From: CAWUKT01 sp963923035
GTDB taxonomy: Bacteria; Bacteroidota; Bacteroidia; J057; JADKCL01
Assembly: GCA_963923035.1 (NCBI GenBank)
Contig: CAWUKT010000069.1
Location: 1 to 38,130, forward strand
Length of the DNA: 38,130 nucleotides
Direction: 5' to 3'
How positions within the stretch are numbered: the first letter of the stretch is position 1; every line of letters starts with the position of its first letter. Under the pieces are notes generated by a model. That model worked only from the letters and a program-made list of their open reading frames with translations, had not been told where the DNA came from and did no database searches. This document shows positions 24,599 through 33,861 of this stretch, one piece after another. Made by a program: the position numbers and the translations under genes.

Positions 24599-25786
24599 AT
24601 GCCCTCCTCTCCGGATTATCGCAAAATCTTGACGGAACTGTATGAAAAATACAATCCCGAAAAGGTGAAGGATGTCGAGTTTTTATTGAAAAAATTCGCC
24701 GGGCGAGAAGAGGAGATGATCGAGAAAATCCGGATGAAATACGGGGAGGAGCCGGCTCCAAATTCCCCGGAACCGCTCCGAAAGTCATTTCCCTTTAAGA
24801 AATTCTTCATCGGAATGGCCGTCGTATTGGGGCTCGGAGCTGCCACATTTGGAGGCATGGCCCTCGTGGAAAGGCTCAATCCCGGAGAGATTTTGGCCAG
24901 CGACAATGCCCGGGATACATTGTTTGTGATTGCCGATACCGTATTCTCCCGTGTTGGCTGTGGCGACAATGAGCAGAGAAATTTACCGCTGCCATTTGGG
25001 GAAAAAATCGTTGTATTTGAGCGAGTGGAGGCAGAATCAGGAGTGAAATGCATCCAAACCGAGATTCAAGGAAAAGACGAATTTGTGCCGGCCCAGTACC
25101 TCGGAGACCGTCGGGAGTACATGGAAATCGACGCCATTTATGGAAACAAGGCCGCCCGGAAGCTCTACGATAATTCCTACGAAAAACGAATGCTCCTCAG
25201 CTATTTCCGCGACAATGAATTGATCGGTGAAATCTCTCCCGAGTGGCAGGAATACTTGTATGATTCGGTGTCCTCCGCGGAGCAATGGCAGGTTTTCGGA
25301 AAGCCTCACAATGGATTGGATGCGGTCGCCAAGGGAAAATATACCCCTTCTTGGAGCCAGGAAGCCGAAGACAGCCGACGGCCCCTGGATTTTGCGGTGA
25401 TCATCTCCCGGGTGGATACCCTGACCGAGGATTCGAACGAAGAAGAATACGACGGGTTTCCACGTCGCAATACACAGCGGCTCTTGCTGTTTGCCTTCGA
25501 TCAGAGCAAAGAAGGTCGCCTCGTTGATGAGCTGAACATCAGCAACTATCCTGGACATTATATCCGGTCTACCGAATTCTATTCCGATGCGTATTGGTGG
25601 GGCAATTACCTCCATCTCGACAAGGAAGCGGAAGATGGGCGCGAGCTTCAAACGGCGATTTTACTGGAGGATGTAGAATCAGATGGATCGAAATACCTGA
25701 TTGAGGTGGTGGACGATCAATTGCAGATTACCGCCTTGCGGGAGACCATATTTGGCTACGCACGGGACAATACCGTGATTCCCTAG
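24599..25786 (+). CDS. Membrane-anchored protein with KYNP-type N-terminal motif and SH3-like exported part
   Basis: A 395-residue protein. Residues 1-50 are a soluble helical segment (KILTELYEKYNPEKVKDVEFLLKKFAG-like, then a second helix ending MKYG) that resembles short N-terminal segments I associate with Saprospiraceae envelope proteins. One transmembrane helix spans ~68-90, so the rest lies outside the membrane. Residues ~105-170 look like a bacterial SH3 fold (LFVIADTVFSRV, then LPFGEKIVVFERV, then FVPAQYLG). The remaining ~225 residues are acidic and not recognised. It converges with the four-gene minus-strand unit, leaving 1 bp between stops. The function is unknown; an envelope-binding role is inferred from the SH3-like part. 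Confidence 0.65.
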   Translation: MPSSPDYRKILTELYEKYNPEKVKDVEFLLKKFAGREEEMIEKIRMKYGEEPAPNSPEPLRKSFPFKKFFIGMAVVLGLGAATFGGMALVERLNPGEILASDNARDTLFVIADTVFSRVGCGDNEQRNLPLPFGEKIVVFERVEAESGVKCIQTEIQGKDEFVPAQYLGDRREYMEIDAIYGNKAARKLYDNSYEKRMLLSYFRDNELIGEISPEWQEYLYDSVSSAEQWQVFGKPHNGLDAVAKGKYTPSWSQEAEDSRRPLDFAVIISRVDTLTEDSNEEEYDGFPRRNTQRLLLFAFDQSKEGRLVDELNISNYPGHYIRSTEFYSDAYWWGNYLHLDKEAEDGRELQTAILLEDVESDGSKYLIEVVDDQLQITALRETIFGYARDNTVIP

Positions 25787-25787
25787 A

Positions 25788-26282
25788 TCAGGAAAACTCA
25801 TTCTTCCCGTACTCGGAGATCATTCCCGCCATCATTTCGAAGGGGATTTTGACATAGGTCACATCGTCGATTTCCTTCAAAGCGGCTACGTAGCCATTTG
25901 CAATTCCAGGCAGCATACGAATCGGAAGATTTTCCAGTCGCCTAAAATCAGCGGAGCTCCGCTGGTTTTGGAAAATGCGTTGAAAGCGAGACTCGGGAAA
26001 ATCCCTTTTCCGGCGTACCCACAAGGAGTCCTTGTCCACAGAGGCAGCAACTTTCATTCCGGCGGGGTCCAGCTTTTGCAGCAAGGTCAGCACCGAATCC
26101 ATGCGAATCCAATCAAAATGCCGCCCCTCGACCAAAGAGTCCGACTCCATCGGCAATACTCCCAAATCAGCCGATTCGGGCGCTGTTTCCCGGGGAGCAA
26201 ACACCACCATGACCACGGCCAGGAGCCCTACTACCACCAGAGGCAGCCACCGCATCCGTTTATTGATCTTGCGTTTCGCCAT
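25788..26282 (-). CDS. Small membrane-anchored protein at the end of the SEDS-PBP operon
   Basis: A 164-residue protein, family not recognised. The N-terminus is positive (MAKRKINKRMRW), followed by one transmembrane helix (~13-29), so the C-terminal ~130 residues lie in the periplasm. That part is helical with a VKIPFEMMAGMISEYGKNEF end. Its ATG lies 23 bp inside the 3' end of the giant SEDS-PBP gene in another frame, a strong sign of translational coupling. This membrane layout resembles small accessory proteins of peptidoglycan synthases, but there is no sequence evidence beyond topology and position. Confidence 0.7.
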   Translation of the reverse strand: MAKRKINKRMRWLPLVVVGLLAVVMVVFAPRETAPESADLGVLPMESDSLVEGRHFDWIRMDSVLTLLQKLDPAGMKVAASVDKDSLWVRRKRDFPESRFQRIFQNQRSSADFRRLENLPIRMLPGIANGYVAALKEIDDVTYVKIPFEMMAGMISEYGKNEFS

Positions 26283-29200
26283 TCATGTAGCTTTTGAATA
26301 AATAAGACGATTCGACTTCCTCCACAATATCGTGAAACAATTCCCAGCGGGCAGTTCCGACCGCCATGTCCATTTCCCAACCCGTCAAAAAGACCACGTA
26401 GAACTTATTTTCCTTCAATTCCGCGGCCGTCATTTCCCGAACATCGCCCTTGCTGATTACCAACATCAACAATTTATCTCCCAAGGTGTTCTCATCCTCC
26501 GAGTTGCCCGTGGTTCCCGTTTTGGCGTAGTAGAAATAGGGTGATTTCCGCCGTCTCAACTTCGCTCCCAAGGGAGAAGCTGTTCCCTGGAAGACCACTG
26601 ATCGCATGCTTCCGTAGAGGTATTCCTGGACAAACGTGAGGTAATTGCCATCCCAGCTGCCATCCTCCACGAAGTTTTCCGATTCCTTCGGCGGCAACGT
26701 ATCCGCCAAGGTCACCTCAAATTTGCGATCAAATTTGTAGAGCTTCCCGGCCATTTCGGCCATTTTTAACGGCGTCACCCGAATGGGATCTGCGCCCAAA
26801 GTCACCTGCTTGAGTCCCCGGATGAACCACAGTCCCTGACTTGCGCGCCGTTCCTGGTAGAAGGAAGACATCTCAGGATAGCCATACAAGACGAAACCCC
26901 GCCGGGAATTTTCGAGGATGGGATGGGCTCCGTCGAAGTTCTGATAGGTGCGGGGAAAACGGTCCCGGGCCCGATAGGTCGGCATCTGGAAATTGTCGTA
27001 CAGCCCCAAGGCTGTCAGGGAACGGGTATTCCCAAAGTAAGTGGAACTGCCCGGCTTGCTGCGGGGCCACGCTTTGGGGTTCAGGCGGTAGATATTTTCG
27101 CCGTAGTAGATCCGGGGGAAATTTAATTCAAGCGAATCGGTTCGAGGCCGCATGAATACCTGGTAATCAAGCCCCTTGGCCAGTTGTTGGCGGTCGTAAG
27201 AGCCCAGGTACATCACCAACGAATGGTACATATTGATCGAGCCCACGATATAATATCGAGGATCGACCCGCCCAAACTCTTCCGGACGAATTCCCGTCCA
27301 TTTCACATCTACATCTCGCCCCCCGTACCACATCAGCCGGTCATTTTCTTCGTCCCGCACCACCTCCAATACCTCCGAGGTCGCATCGGCCAAGCCCAAT
27401 TTCCGCCAGCCCAGATCATATTGGGAAGTCGTCGCCGTGTACATAATTGGCTTCAGCGTCGATCCAGGGCCGTTGGGGAGCTTGAGCAGGTTGATATTGC
27501 CGAAGGTCTCCCGCTCCAAGCGGGTATTGTTGCGGAGGTAATACTCCCGGTTTTTCTCCGAAAACTCGCGAATGTCATTCGGATCGATGCGCTCATTCGA
27601 ATGGTCCAACAGAAGGCGCAATTGCCCATCACCATTCAGCGCCACAACGCCCAATCGCTGCCGATCCCACTTATTTTCCTCAAAATGATCTTCAACCCGG
27701 TGGCTCAAGGCTTCCGTCAGCGCAAAATCAATGGACACCCCAACATTTTCCCCCACCTGGTCCGTCCCTGAATAGGCACTGTTGACCGCATTCGCATAGT
27801 AATAGGCCCACAGCAGGCGGTCGCCCAAGGGATAGAACAAGCGTTGCCGCCCGTTCAGCCAGATGTTTTTGGCGAGGAAATAGCGGAAATTTTCCAGGTA
27901 TTGATAGCGCAATTCCCCTTTTTCGGTGGGAATCGTCACAAAGTCATCTTGGAGTAATCGGATCGCGGGGTGAGAGAAATCCTGGGAAAATTGATTCCCT
28001 CCCAAGCGGTTATTGGAAAGGGTAAACGACGCTTTCCCCTCCTCACTGTTCGTCGCCCAAAGCACCGTAGCCGGCTGTCCGTTGAGCATCCAATCCCGCG
28101 GAATCACCGCCATGCCCACATTCTGCAAACGCTTGTCCACCGTCGTTTCAAAGCTGGGTGTCAAGGATTTGGCGGGAATCCGGAAGCGCTTGGAACGATC
28201 TCCGAGATCGGCCAGATAGGCTCCCGTCCCTTCGTTCGCCGCGTACAAATTGCCCCGCCATTCTGCCCGTTGCTTCTGCGGCGGCCGGATCAGGTAATAA
28301 CTCCGATTCAGCGCAAATCGATACCGCCCATTCCGATTCACCAAATGCACCAATTCTGCCGGGTCCGTCTTTACCTCCTGCTCCTTGACAAAATGCTCAA
28401 AAGCGGTCTGGGAGAAAGGATAATGCGTCACCTGGCTGTCCGGCAGGCTATAGTAAAATGCCCGCACCAGAGAATCAGCCCCCACATCCGCTTGAAAAGT
28501 ATCCTGAAACGCCGAAAACTCTTCGTCCAATTGGTCGAAATCGGCCCTCGCATTTTGCAGCGACAGGTTGAAATCGAAGTTTTTATCATCGATGGTCCCG
28601 CTGGAACGGGTCAACAGGAAGCCCGGCACCAACAATAACAACAGCGGCAAAGCAGTCCGCCACCGGTCCAATTGCAAGCGCTTCGCTTTTTCATTTTGGG
28701 CGCGCAGCAGGGAAAAAAGCATCAATCCCAAGGAGAAAACGAGGGTAAACAGGCTCGTCAAACTGATCAATGGAAAGTCCTGACCAAAGAAAATGAACCG
28801 GTTCGTCGCGGTGAGCCAGATGAAAAAGGCAATCGACACCAGTAATAACAGGGCGGCGAATGCAGGTAAAAGTTGAGGGCGGGAGAGGGAAAATGTCAGC
28901 AGGAACAAGCCGGCTGCTACAATCAACAAGGCCACCAGGAAAAAGAGGACCATCGCCCCGTGTTCGGCAATCACATACCGCGTGACGACCAAATCCGTCG
29001 TTTGGGTCGTATAGCTGGACCCCTTGTTGAAATGGGAACGCAGCTGAAACGCCCCTCCCTCTTCCCCGTAAGGATCGCGCAGATAGTTGTTGATGAACCA
29101 CTGGTTCTGGGCGGCCCGCAGGATTTGGCCGATTTCACCCGAATCAAATTGCTCGTTGGTAATGATCTCGTCCAGATTTTGCCGTTGGATCGCGGCCCGG

Positions 29201-31437
29201 TACTTGACGTAACCGAGGTCCTGGATCTTCCCGATCCCCACCGGCGACGCCAGGGTCATGACCACCAGAACGCCAGCGACCGGGGCCCACCGCTTCCAGC
29301 CATTCCCCCAATCCAGATCCCGAGCGACCACACCCCCAAAGTACCAAGCCATGATTCCCACCAACGGCAGGACCAAGGCCCAGTAAAAGAGGACGCTGTG
29401 GTTGAAAATGAAGCCCAGAAGCAGATCGCCCATCGCGATCAGAATGCCCAAGGCCGCCAATCCAACCAAACTCAAACCGGTCTCCAACCGAAAGCGTTTT
29501 TGCCGACGGGAGCGTTCCAAGGTCCGGAAAAAGCGCCACAGCAGGCTGAAGAGGAGGAAAATAATGGAGAACCCAGCGTCAGAAAGGGCCAGGAATCCAA
29601 GGGTCAACAGGGTATTGAACAGGGAAAAGGGGTGGATGCCGAGGAAATGGTGTTCCCGGGGATCAGCCCGGTATTGGAAGTGGAGGTATTCGAAGAAGAG
29701 GAAAAACGCAATGGGGAAGCCGATGTTCAAAAAGCGCTCCAATTGAGAGATTCCCAATAGCCGCAACAGGGCCAGGATGATGAATAGCCCCAGGAACAAT
29801 GCCATTTGGCGGAGAATTACCTGGTGCCAGGTGCTACTTTCCAATCCGTCGCGGAGCCATTTCCACGGCTTAGACTCCACGAGTAACTGCTGCCATTTTT
29901 CGATTCGGACCAACAAATTGTCCCGCCATTGGCGGTTGCCGGGCAGCCAGGCCCAACGCAGTCCGAAGAACAGCAGCGTGATCACTGCTGTCACCCAATA
30001 GTGCCGAGGACTTCGCAGAAAGGCCCATTCTGAGGGGCGGACCTCTTCGACGGGCGGGAACACACCCATCCGCCATTGGAGGATGATCCGAACCACCAAA
30101 AAGCCAAATATCAAGACGTACAGGACTGGTTCGATGGGGCGAATCTCTTTCCAACCGACCATCTGGAGGGTGAAGAGCACGAGGAGGACAAATCCGAGGA
30201 CAAATCCCCGGAGGTGCCAGGCCCCAATGGGATTGCTCCTGCGCAAATCCTGGAGGCGGAACCGCCACTTGACCCGGCCATTCCGGGCAAACAGGTCAAA
30301 CTCGTCGCCACCGGTGACCACCCGGGCTTTGCCCGGGCCGGGTTTCTGGTGATCGATCACCCGCATCAACAAGCCGGTACGGGCATCGCCCGCCGCGTAT
30401 TTCAGGCCACCATTGATGTGGTGGCGGTTGTCGGGATCGCGGAACAGGGGATAGAAATATCCGCCCTGAACAGCGGCCTGGGCCACATCCGAGAAATTCG
30501 AACAGACGAACAAGTCGTTTTCCGGCGTGTCGTCCAGCCGGAATCGGCTGGGAAAATCGTAGCGCAGATGGACGGAATTTCCACTGCGCACAAACTGGTA
30601 CAGGGGGCCCTTGTCGAGACCGAGACCGGTAAAGAACCGTTGGCCGGGGGCCAAGGTCCGCAAACCTCCGCGCCGCGGAGAATCGAATCCCAATGAATCC
30701 CGGGCGCCGGCACCGGGAAAAAACAAGAGGTCCGACTCGTCGTCTCCGTACACTTCGCGAAGCAACCACGAACCTTCCAGGGCTTCCACGGTTGTTCGAT
30801 GCCGTTCCCATCCACTCGTTCCCCGCAAAATATCGACCAGCGGATAGCCACGGGCCAGTTTAGAATTGAATTTGCTTCTTCTTTTTCCCCAATCTCCTCC
30901 AAAATCCACCCAATACACCATTGTATCCGCCTCTTCTTCCAACCAAATCTTCAGTTTAGAGGTCCCCTCTTTCGTCTCCCTCTTTCCCAGCACCAATTTC
31001 CCCGAAATCTTCTCCCCAAAATCCCCATTCTCCAACCTGAATTTCCCCTCTTCCTCTACGTACAAGGGTTCGTCAAAGTCAAAATACCGCAGCCGCAATT
31101 CCCCTTTGTCCTCCACGACCAAACGACCCGATTTCTCATCCCACAACGCCTCTGCCGGCTGTTTTTCATCTACCAACAACAGCGAATCCCGAAACACAAA
31201 TCCCTGGTGTTCAAGGACATGATATGCGGTATTGGGGTAAAAACGGTCTTGATTGGAAGGAAAAAGGTAGCTGTCTACGGTCCAAAGGCCCGCCATTCCC
31301 AATAAAAACCACGCCACCCCGTGGATGAGCGGGCGTTTCGGCAATCCAGCAATTCGCTCGGGACCGCGCAGGTAAGCCGTCCACCAAAGGCAGACCATGG
31401 CCACCAAACACAAGAAAAGGAAGAGCGAGATCGTCAT
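26260..31437 (-). CDS. Giant SEDS-like (FtsW/RodA) plus penicillin-binding transpeptidase fusion
   Basis: A 1725-residue membrane protein. Two N-terminal TM helices (~1-24, ~36-58) flank an extra domain (~60-405). Then come about 12 TM segments from ~408 to ~944. The part at ~543-912 looks like a SEDS glycosyltransferase: ALSDAGFSIIFLL, QTTDLVVTRYVIAEHGAMVLF with D815 where SEDS proteins have HTDFIF, and FGQDFPLISLTSLFTLVFSLG where they have the LPFVSYGG region. The C-terminal ~780 residues should be outside the membrane and hold a transpeptidase: S1326-TL-K1329, S1400-I-N1402 and K1639-T-G1641, in that order. SEDS proteins polymerise glycan strands and class B PBPs crosslink them; here both appear on one chain. 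It overlaps the next gene by 23 bp. Normal SEDS plus PBP would total about 1000 residues. Confidence 0.78.
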   Translation of the reverse strand: MTISLFLFLCLVAMVCLWWTAYLRGPERIAGLPKRPLIHGVAWFLLGMAGLWTVDSYLFPSNQDRFYPNTAYHVLEHQGFVFRDSLLLVDEKQPAEALWDEKSGRLVVEDKGELRLRYFDFDEPLYVEEEGKFRLENGDFGEKISGKLVLGKRETKEGTSKLKIWLEEEADTMVYWVDFGGDWGKRRSKFNSKLARGYPLVDILRGTSGWERHRTTVEALEGSWLLREVYGDDESDLLFFPGAGARDSLGFDSPRRGGLRTLAPGQRFFTGLGLDKGPLYQFVRSGNSVHLRYDFPSRFRLDDTPENDLFVCSNFSDVAQAAVQGGYFYPLFRDPDNRHHINGGLKYAAGDARTGLLMRVIDHQKPGPGKARVVTGGDEFDLFARNGRVKWRFRLQDLRRSNPIGAWHLRGFVLGFVLLVLFTLQMVGWKEIRPIEPVLYVLIFGFLVVRIILQWRMGVFPPVEEVRPSEWAFLRSPRHYWVTAVITLLFFGLRWAWLPGNRQWRDNLLVRIEKWQQLLVESKPWKWLRDGLESSTWHQVILRQMALFLGLFIILALLRLLGISQLERFLNIGFPIAFFLFFEYLHFQYRADPREHHFLGIHPFSLFNTLLTLGFLALSDAGFSIIFLLFSLLWRFFRTLERSRRQKRFRLETGLSLVGLAALGILIAMGDLLLGFIFNHSVLFYWALVLPLVGIMAWYFGGVVARDLDWGNGWKRWAPVAGVLVVMTLASPVGIGKIQDLGYVKYRAAIQRQNLDEIITNEQFDSGEIGQILRAAQNQWFINNYLRDPYGEEGGAFQLRSHFNKGSSYTTQTTDLVVTRYVIAEHGAMVLFFLVALLIVAAGLFLLTFSLSRPQLLPAFAALLLLVSIAFFIWLTATNRFIFFGQDFPLISLTSLFTLVFSLGLMLFSLLRAQNEKAKRLQLDRWRTALPLLLLLVPGFLLTRSSGTIDDKNFDFNLSLQNARADFDQLDEEFSAFQDTFQADVGADSLVRAFYYSLPDSQVTHYPFSQTAFEHFVKEQEVKTDPAELVHLVNRNGRYRFALNRSYYLIRPPQKQRAEWRGNLYAANEGTGAYLADLGDRSKRFRIPAKSLTPSFETTVDKRLQNVGMAVIPRDWMLNGQPATVLWATNSEEGKASFTLSNNRLGGNQFSQDFSHPAIRLLQDDFVTIPTEKGELRYQYLENFRYFLAKNIWLNGRQRLFYPLGDRLLWAYYYANAVNSAYSGTDQVGENVGVSIDFALTEALSHRVEDHFEENKWDRQRLGVVALNGDGQLRLLLDHSNERIDPNDIREFSEKNREYYLRNNTRLERETFGNINLLKLPNGPGSTLKPIMYTATTSQYDLGWRKLGLADATSEVLEVVRDEENDRLMWYGGRDVDVKWTGIRPEEFGRVDPRYYIVGSINMYHSLVMYLGSYDRQQLAKGLDYQVFMRPRTDSLELNFPRIYYGENIYRLNPKAWPRSKPGSSTYFGNTRSLTALGLYDNFQMPTYRARDRFPRTYQNFDGAHPILENSRRGFVLYGYPEMSSFYQERRASQGLWFIRGLKQVTLGADPIRVTPLKMAEMAGKLYKFDRKFEVTLADTLPPKESENFVEDGSWDGNYLTFVQEYLYGSMRSVVFQGTASPLGAKLRRRKSPYFYYAKTGTTGNSEDENTLGDKLLMLVISKGDVREMTAAELKENKFYVVFLTGWEMDMAVGTARWELFHDIVEEVESSYLFKSYMNGETQDQ

Positions 31438-31482
31438 AAACGAGGTTTGGGCGGAGTAACAACAGGATTATTCTGCGCCTGA

Positions 31483-33843
31483 TTACTCTTCTACGGGCTC
31501 CAGGGCCTTGGGATGGATATAGTATCCATCGATCAATACGCGGTCCAGGCGAGCAATTCCAATGGAACGGGCCATTTCGCGGGCATTGCGGACGGCGCGG
31601 GGGACATCGGTCACACGTTCTGAGAACGGGCGTACGTCTCCATCCGGGAGCTCATGCAATTTCAGGCCTTCGAGGACCATCATCACATTGAGTTTGGCGC
31701 GGCTATTCTCCTTCCCTTCGACGCTGTAACGGAAATAGTCAAACGAATGGATGACCATCTCGTAGGCTTGTCCCCACCATTCACGCAATTCGTCGAGGGT
31801 GGGCGGGTCTTCGTATCGGGCCAGTTTGTCGAAAAGGTCGCCATAGCGTAGCAGGAAGGCTTCGTAGTAAACATTGCTGTCGGCATCTCCAGCGAAGGAG
31901 TGGACCAACTTGCTGATACGCTTTACGGCATCGTCGGGGATTTGGTTGCCTGCGAAGCGGACGTCGTCCTGGAACAGGGTCAGGCGGTTCTCCAAGCGAA
32001 CGCGCATTTCATCGAAGGTTTTGCCACCATAGGCGTCACGGGCCGTCCCGTCCAGTACAAAGCCAGCGAGGATGTTCTGGGTGGCTTTTTGGTAATCGGC
32101 GCGGGCACCACCGGGGAGTTCTTTCCGGGCGATGCGGTCGGAAAATTGGAGGGCGCGGACCACCTCGGCGAGGTGGGCGGCGGTGCGGCCCCGGTCATCG
32201 TCGCGGTCAGCCGCCGGGGCGAGCCGATCGGCTTCGACGTCCTTCACGAACTTCTCGACGGCTTCGGAGCGGTCCAGGATATGGCGGACCTTCGTGGTAT
32301 GGCCCGCGCCAAAGGACAGGGCCAGCTCGCTGAGGCCACTCCGGATATTTCCGGATTCAAAGCCGGTTTTGACCTTATTGTAGATGCGATGGCTTCGCAA
32401 AATCGACCCCAATTCGCGGTTGATCGCGCCATCCATGTCGTAGGCGGCATCCCAGTAGGCAATGGCCACTTGTAATTTTTCTTCCGGTGTTTCCTGGTTT
32501 TCGAGCCGCTTTTTCAGTTCCCCATTGTCGATCTGCTCTTTCACCACGACCCGTTCCACTTCCTTCACGACTTCCCGCACCCGTCCATCTTTCTTCACCA
32601 TCCGCTCTTTGCTCTTCTCTTCCTTCGGCTCGGTCTTCTTTTTCGCTTGAGATTCTTCCGGCACGGTCGCTTCTACCGACTCTTTGCGCTTGATATCTTC
32701 GCTCTTGATCTTGATTTTCGCCTTTTTCCGACCTTCCTTCGGTGCATCCTCATTCGTTTCCTCTCCCTGATCAGTCGTCTCTTGCGATTCACTGCTCTCG
32801 GCCTCAACCGCAGGCGCTTCCCGTTTCACGCGGTCCAAATCAATTTTTGCCTGGGCCAGCAACAGGTTGATGGCTTCGCTGTCATCGAAGTGGGTCGATA
32901 AGACCTTCAACAGGCCTTTGGAACCTTTGGCGCGTTTGAGATCGCTCCTCAAATCCAGGAAACGGGGATCTTCTTCCAAGACCTCCACTTCACCGGGACG
33001 CAGTCCATTGTCGCGCCGACGGCCGGGCCGTCTCAGCACGATGAAGCCCAGCGGCAGGAGCAGACCTACGCCAGCAGCAGCCAGGAGCATCCACAGGGGA
33101 TATTCACCCGGACCTCCGATTTTTTCGAGGGCGGCGGGATTGTACAGGGCAGCCAAAACCGAATTGCGGGGACCGTCGCCCGTCACAATGGCCTCAGCAG
33201 AATATTCTTTGAGTTGTCCGTCCTGCAATACCAATTCGAGGTTGCTACCGGTTTGTTGGGAGGCGCGGCGGACCAGGATCGACGACATGACCCAGGAAAA
33301 ATTGGGCAGGTTCTCCCAATCTTGTACGAAGCTCCCCAGACTTGGCGGCACCCCAAGGGATTCGGTGATCATCGCCAGGTCCCATTTTCCATCCTCCGTC
33401 CGGGCTTCGACTTCCAAAGCGCCAAATTGTTCGGCGATGATGCCATCAAACTCAGGAGAGCGGATTGCAAAATAGGTGATGGAGCTGTCGGGCAACTGGT
33501 TGAAAGGACTGATGGCGCGGCTGTAATCGAATTGATTGGCGCCGATGCTCAAACGGCCTGTAGCCGCGTTTCCAGAGTGGTTCACGCGTAAGGGTTCCGC
33601 AAAATAGAACAGGCGCTCGCCATACTTTCCGCCCGGTCGGATGAGACTGGGCATTTCGATGGGCTGGAAATTGGTTTTGCCCAAACGGGTCTCCCATTCC
33701 TGCTGGAGCTGCTCTTCACTCATCTTGGCAAACTCACTCGGGCCCTTTTCCTGGGACCAAAGGGACAGGGGGAAAAGTCCAAAACAGAGAATCAGGACCC
33801 AAAATGAGGTCCTAATGAAGGGTAAACGATCGGGGTGCTTCAT
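31483..33843 (-). CDS. Bitopic membrane protein with large cytoplasmic helical region
   Basis: A 786-residue protein, no family recognised. A signal-like hydrophobic N-terminus (~12-30) is followed by an extracytoplasmic domain (~31-245), one transmembrane helix (~249-270, YPLWMLLAAAGVGLLLPLGFIVL), a basic stop-transfer RRPGRRR, and about 510 cytoplasmic residues. The cytoplasmic part has a highly charged Lys/Glu linker, probably coiled coil (~335-450), and then a helical domain (~455-786) with LQVAIAYWDAAYDM and RGRTAAHLAEVVRALQFSDR. It lies 18 bp after the actin-like ATPase gene and 45 bp before the giant SEDS-PBP gene. Topology suggests it links the cytoplasmic ATPase to the envelope enzyme, as MreC/RodZ do in rod elongation. 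That is inference. Confidence 0.7.
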   Translation of the reverse strand: MKHPDRLPFIRTSFWVLILCFGLFPLSLWSQEKGPSEFAKMSEEQLQQEWETRLGKTNFQPIEMPSLIRPGGKYGERLFYFAEPLRVNHSGNAATGRLSIGANQFDYSRAISPFNQLPDSSITYFAIRSPEFDGIIAEQFGALEVEARTEDGKWDLAMITESLGVPPSLGSFVQDWENLPNFSWVMSSILVRRASQQTGSNLELVLQDGQLKEYSAEAIVTGDGPRNSVLAALYNPAALEKIGGPGEYPLWMLLAAAGVGLLLPLGFIVLRRPGRRRDNGLRPGEVEVLEEDPRFLDLRSDLKRAKGSKGLLKVLSTHFDDSEAINLLLAQAKIDLDRVKREAPAVEAESSESQETTDQGEETNEDAPKEGRKKAKIKIKSEDIKRKESVEATVPEESQAKKKTEPKEEKSKERMVKKDGRVREVVKEVERVVVKEQIDNGELKKRLENQETPEEKLQVAIAYWDAAYDMDGAINRELGSILRSHRIYNKVKTGFESGNIRSGLSELALSFGAGHTTKVRHILDRSEAVEKFVKDVEADRLAPAADRDDDRGRTAAHLAEVVRALQFSDRIARKELPGGARADYQKATQNILAGFVLDGTARDAYGGKTFDEMRVRLENRLTLFQDDVRFAGNQIPDDAVKRISKLVHSFAGDADSNVYYEAFLLRYGDLFDKLARYEDPPTLDELREWWGQAYEMVIHSFDYFRYSVEGKENSRAKLNVMMVLEGLKLHELPDGDVRPFSERVTDVPRAVRNAREMARSIGIARLDRVLIDGYYIHPKALEPVEE

Positions 33844-33861
33844 AATTGATGCATCATTGAC

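Noticed and set aside
28873..29760. 295-residue frame on the plus strand
   Set aside because: Antisense to the giant SEDS-PBP gene; Gln/Glu-rich sequence reflects antisense of hydrophobic codons.
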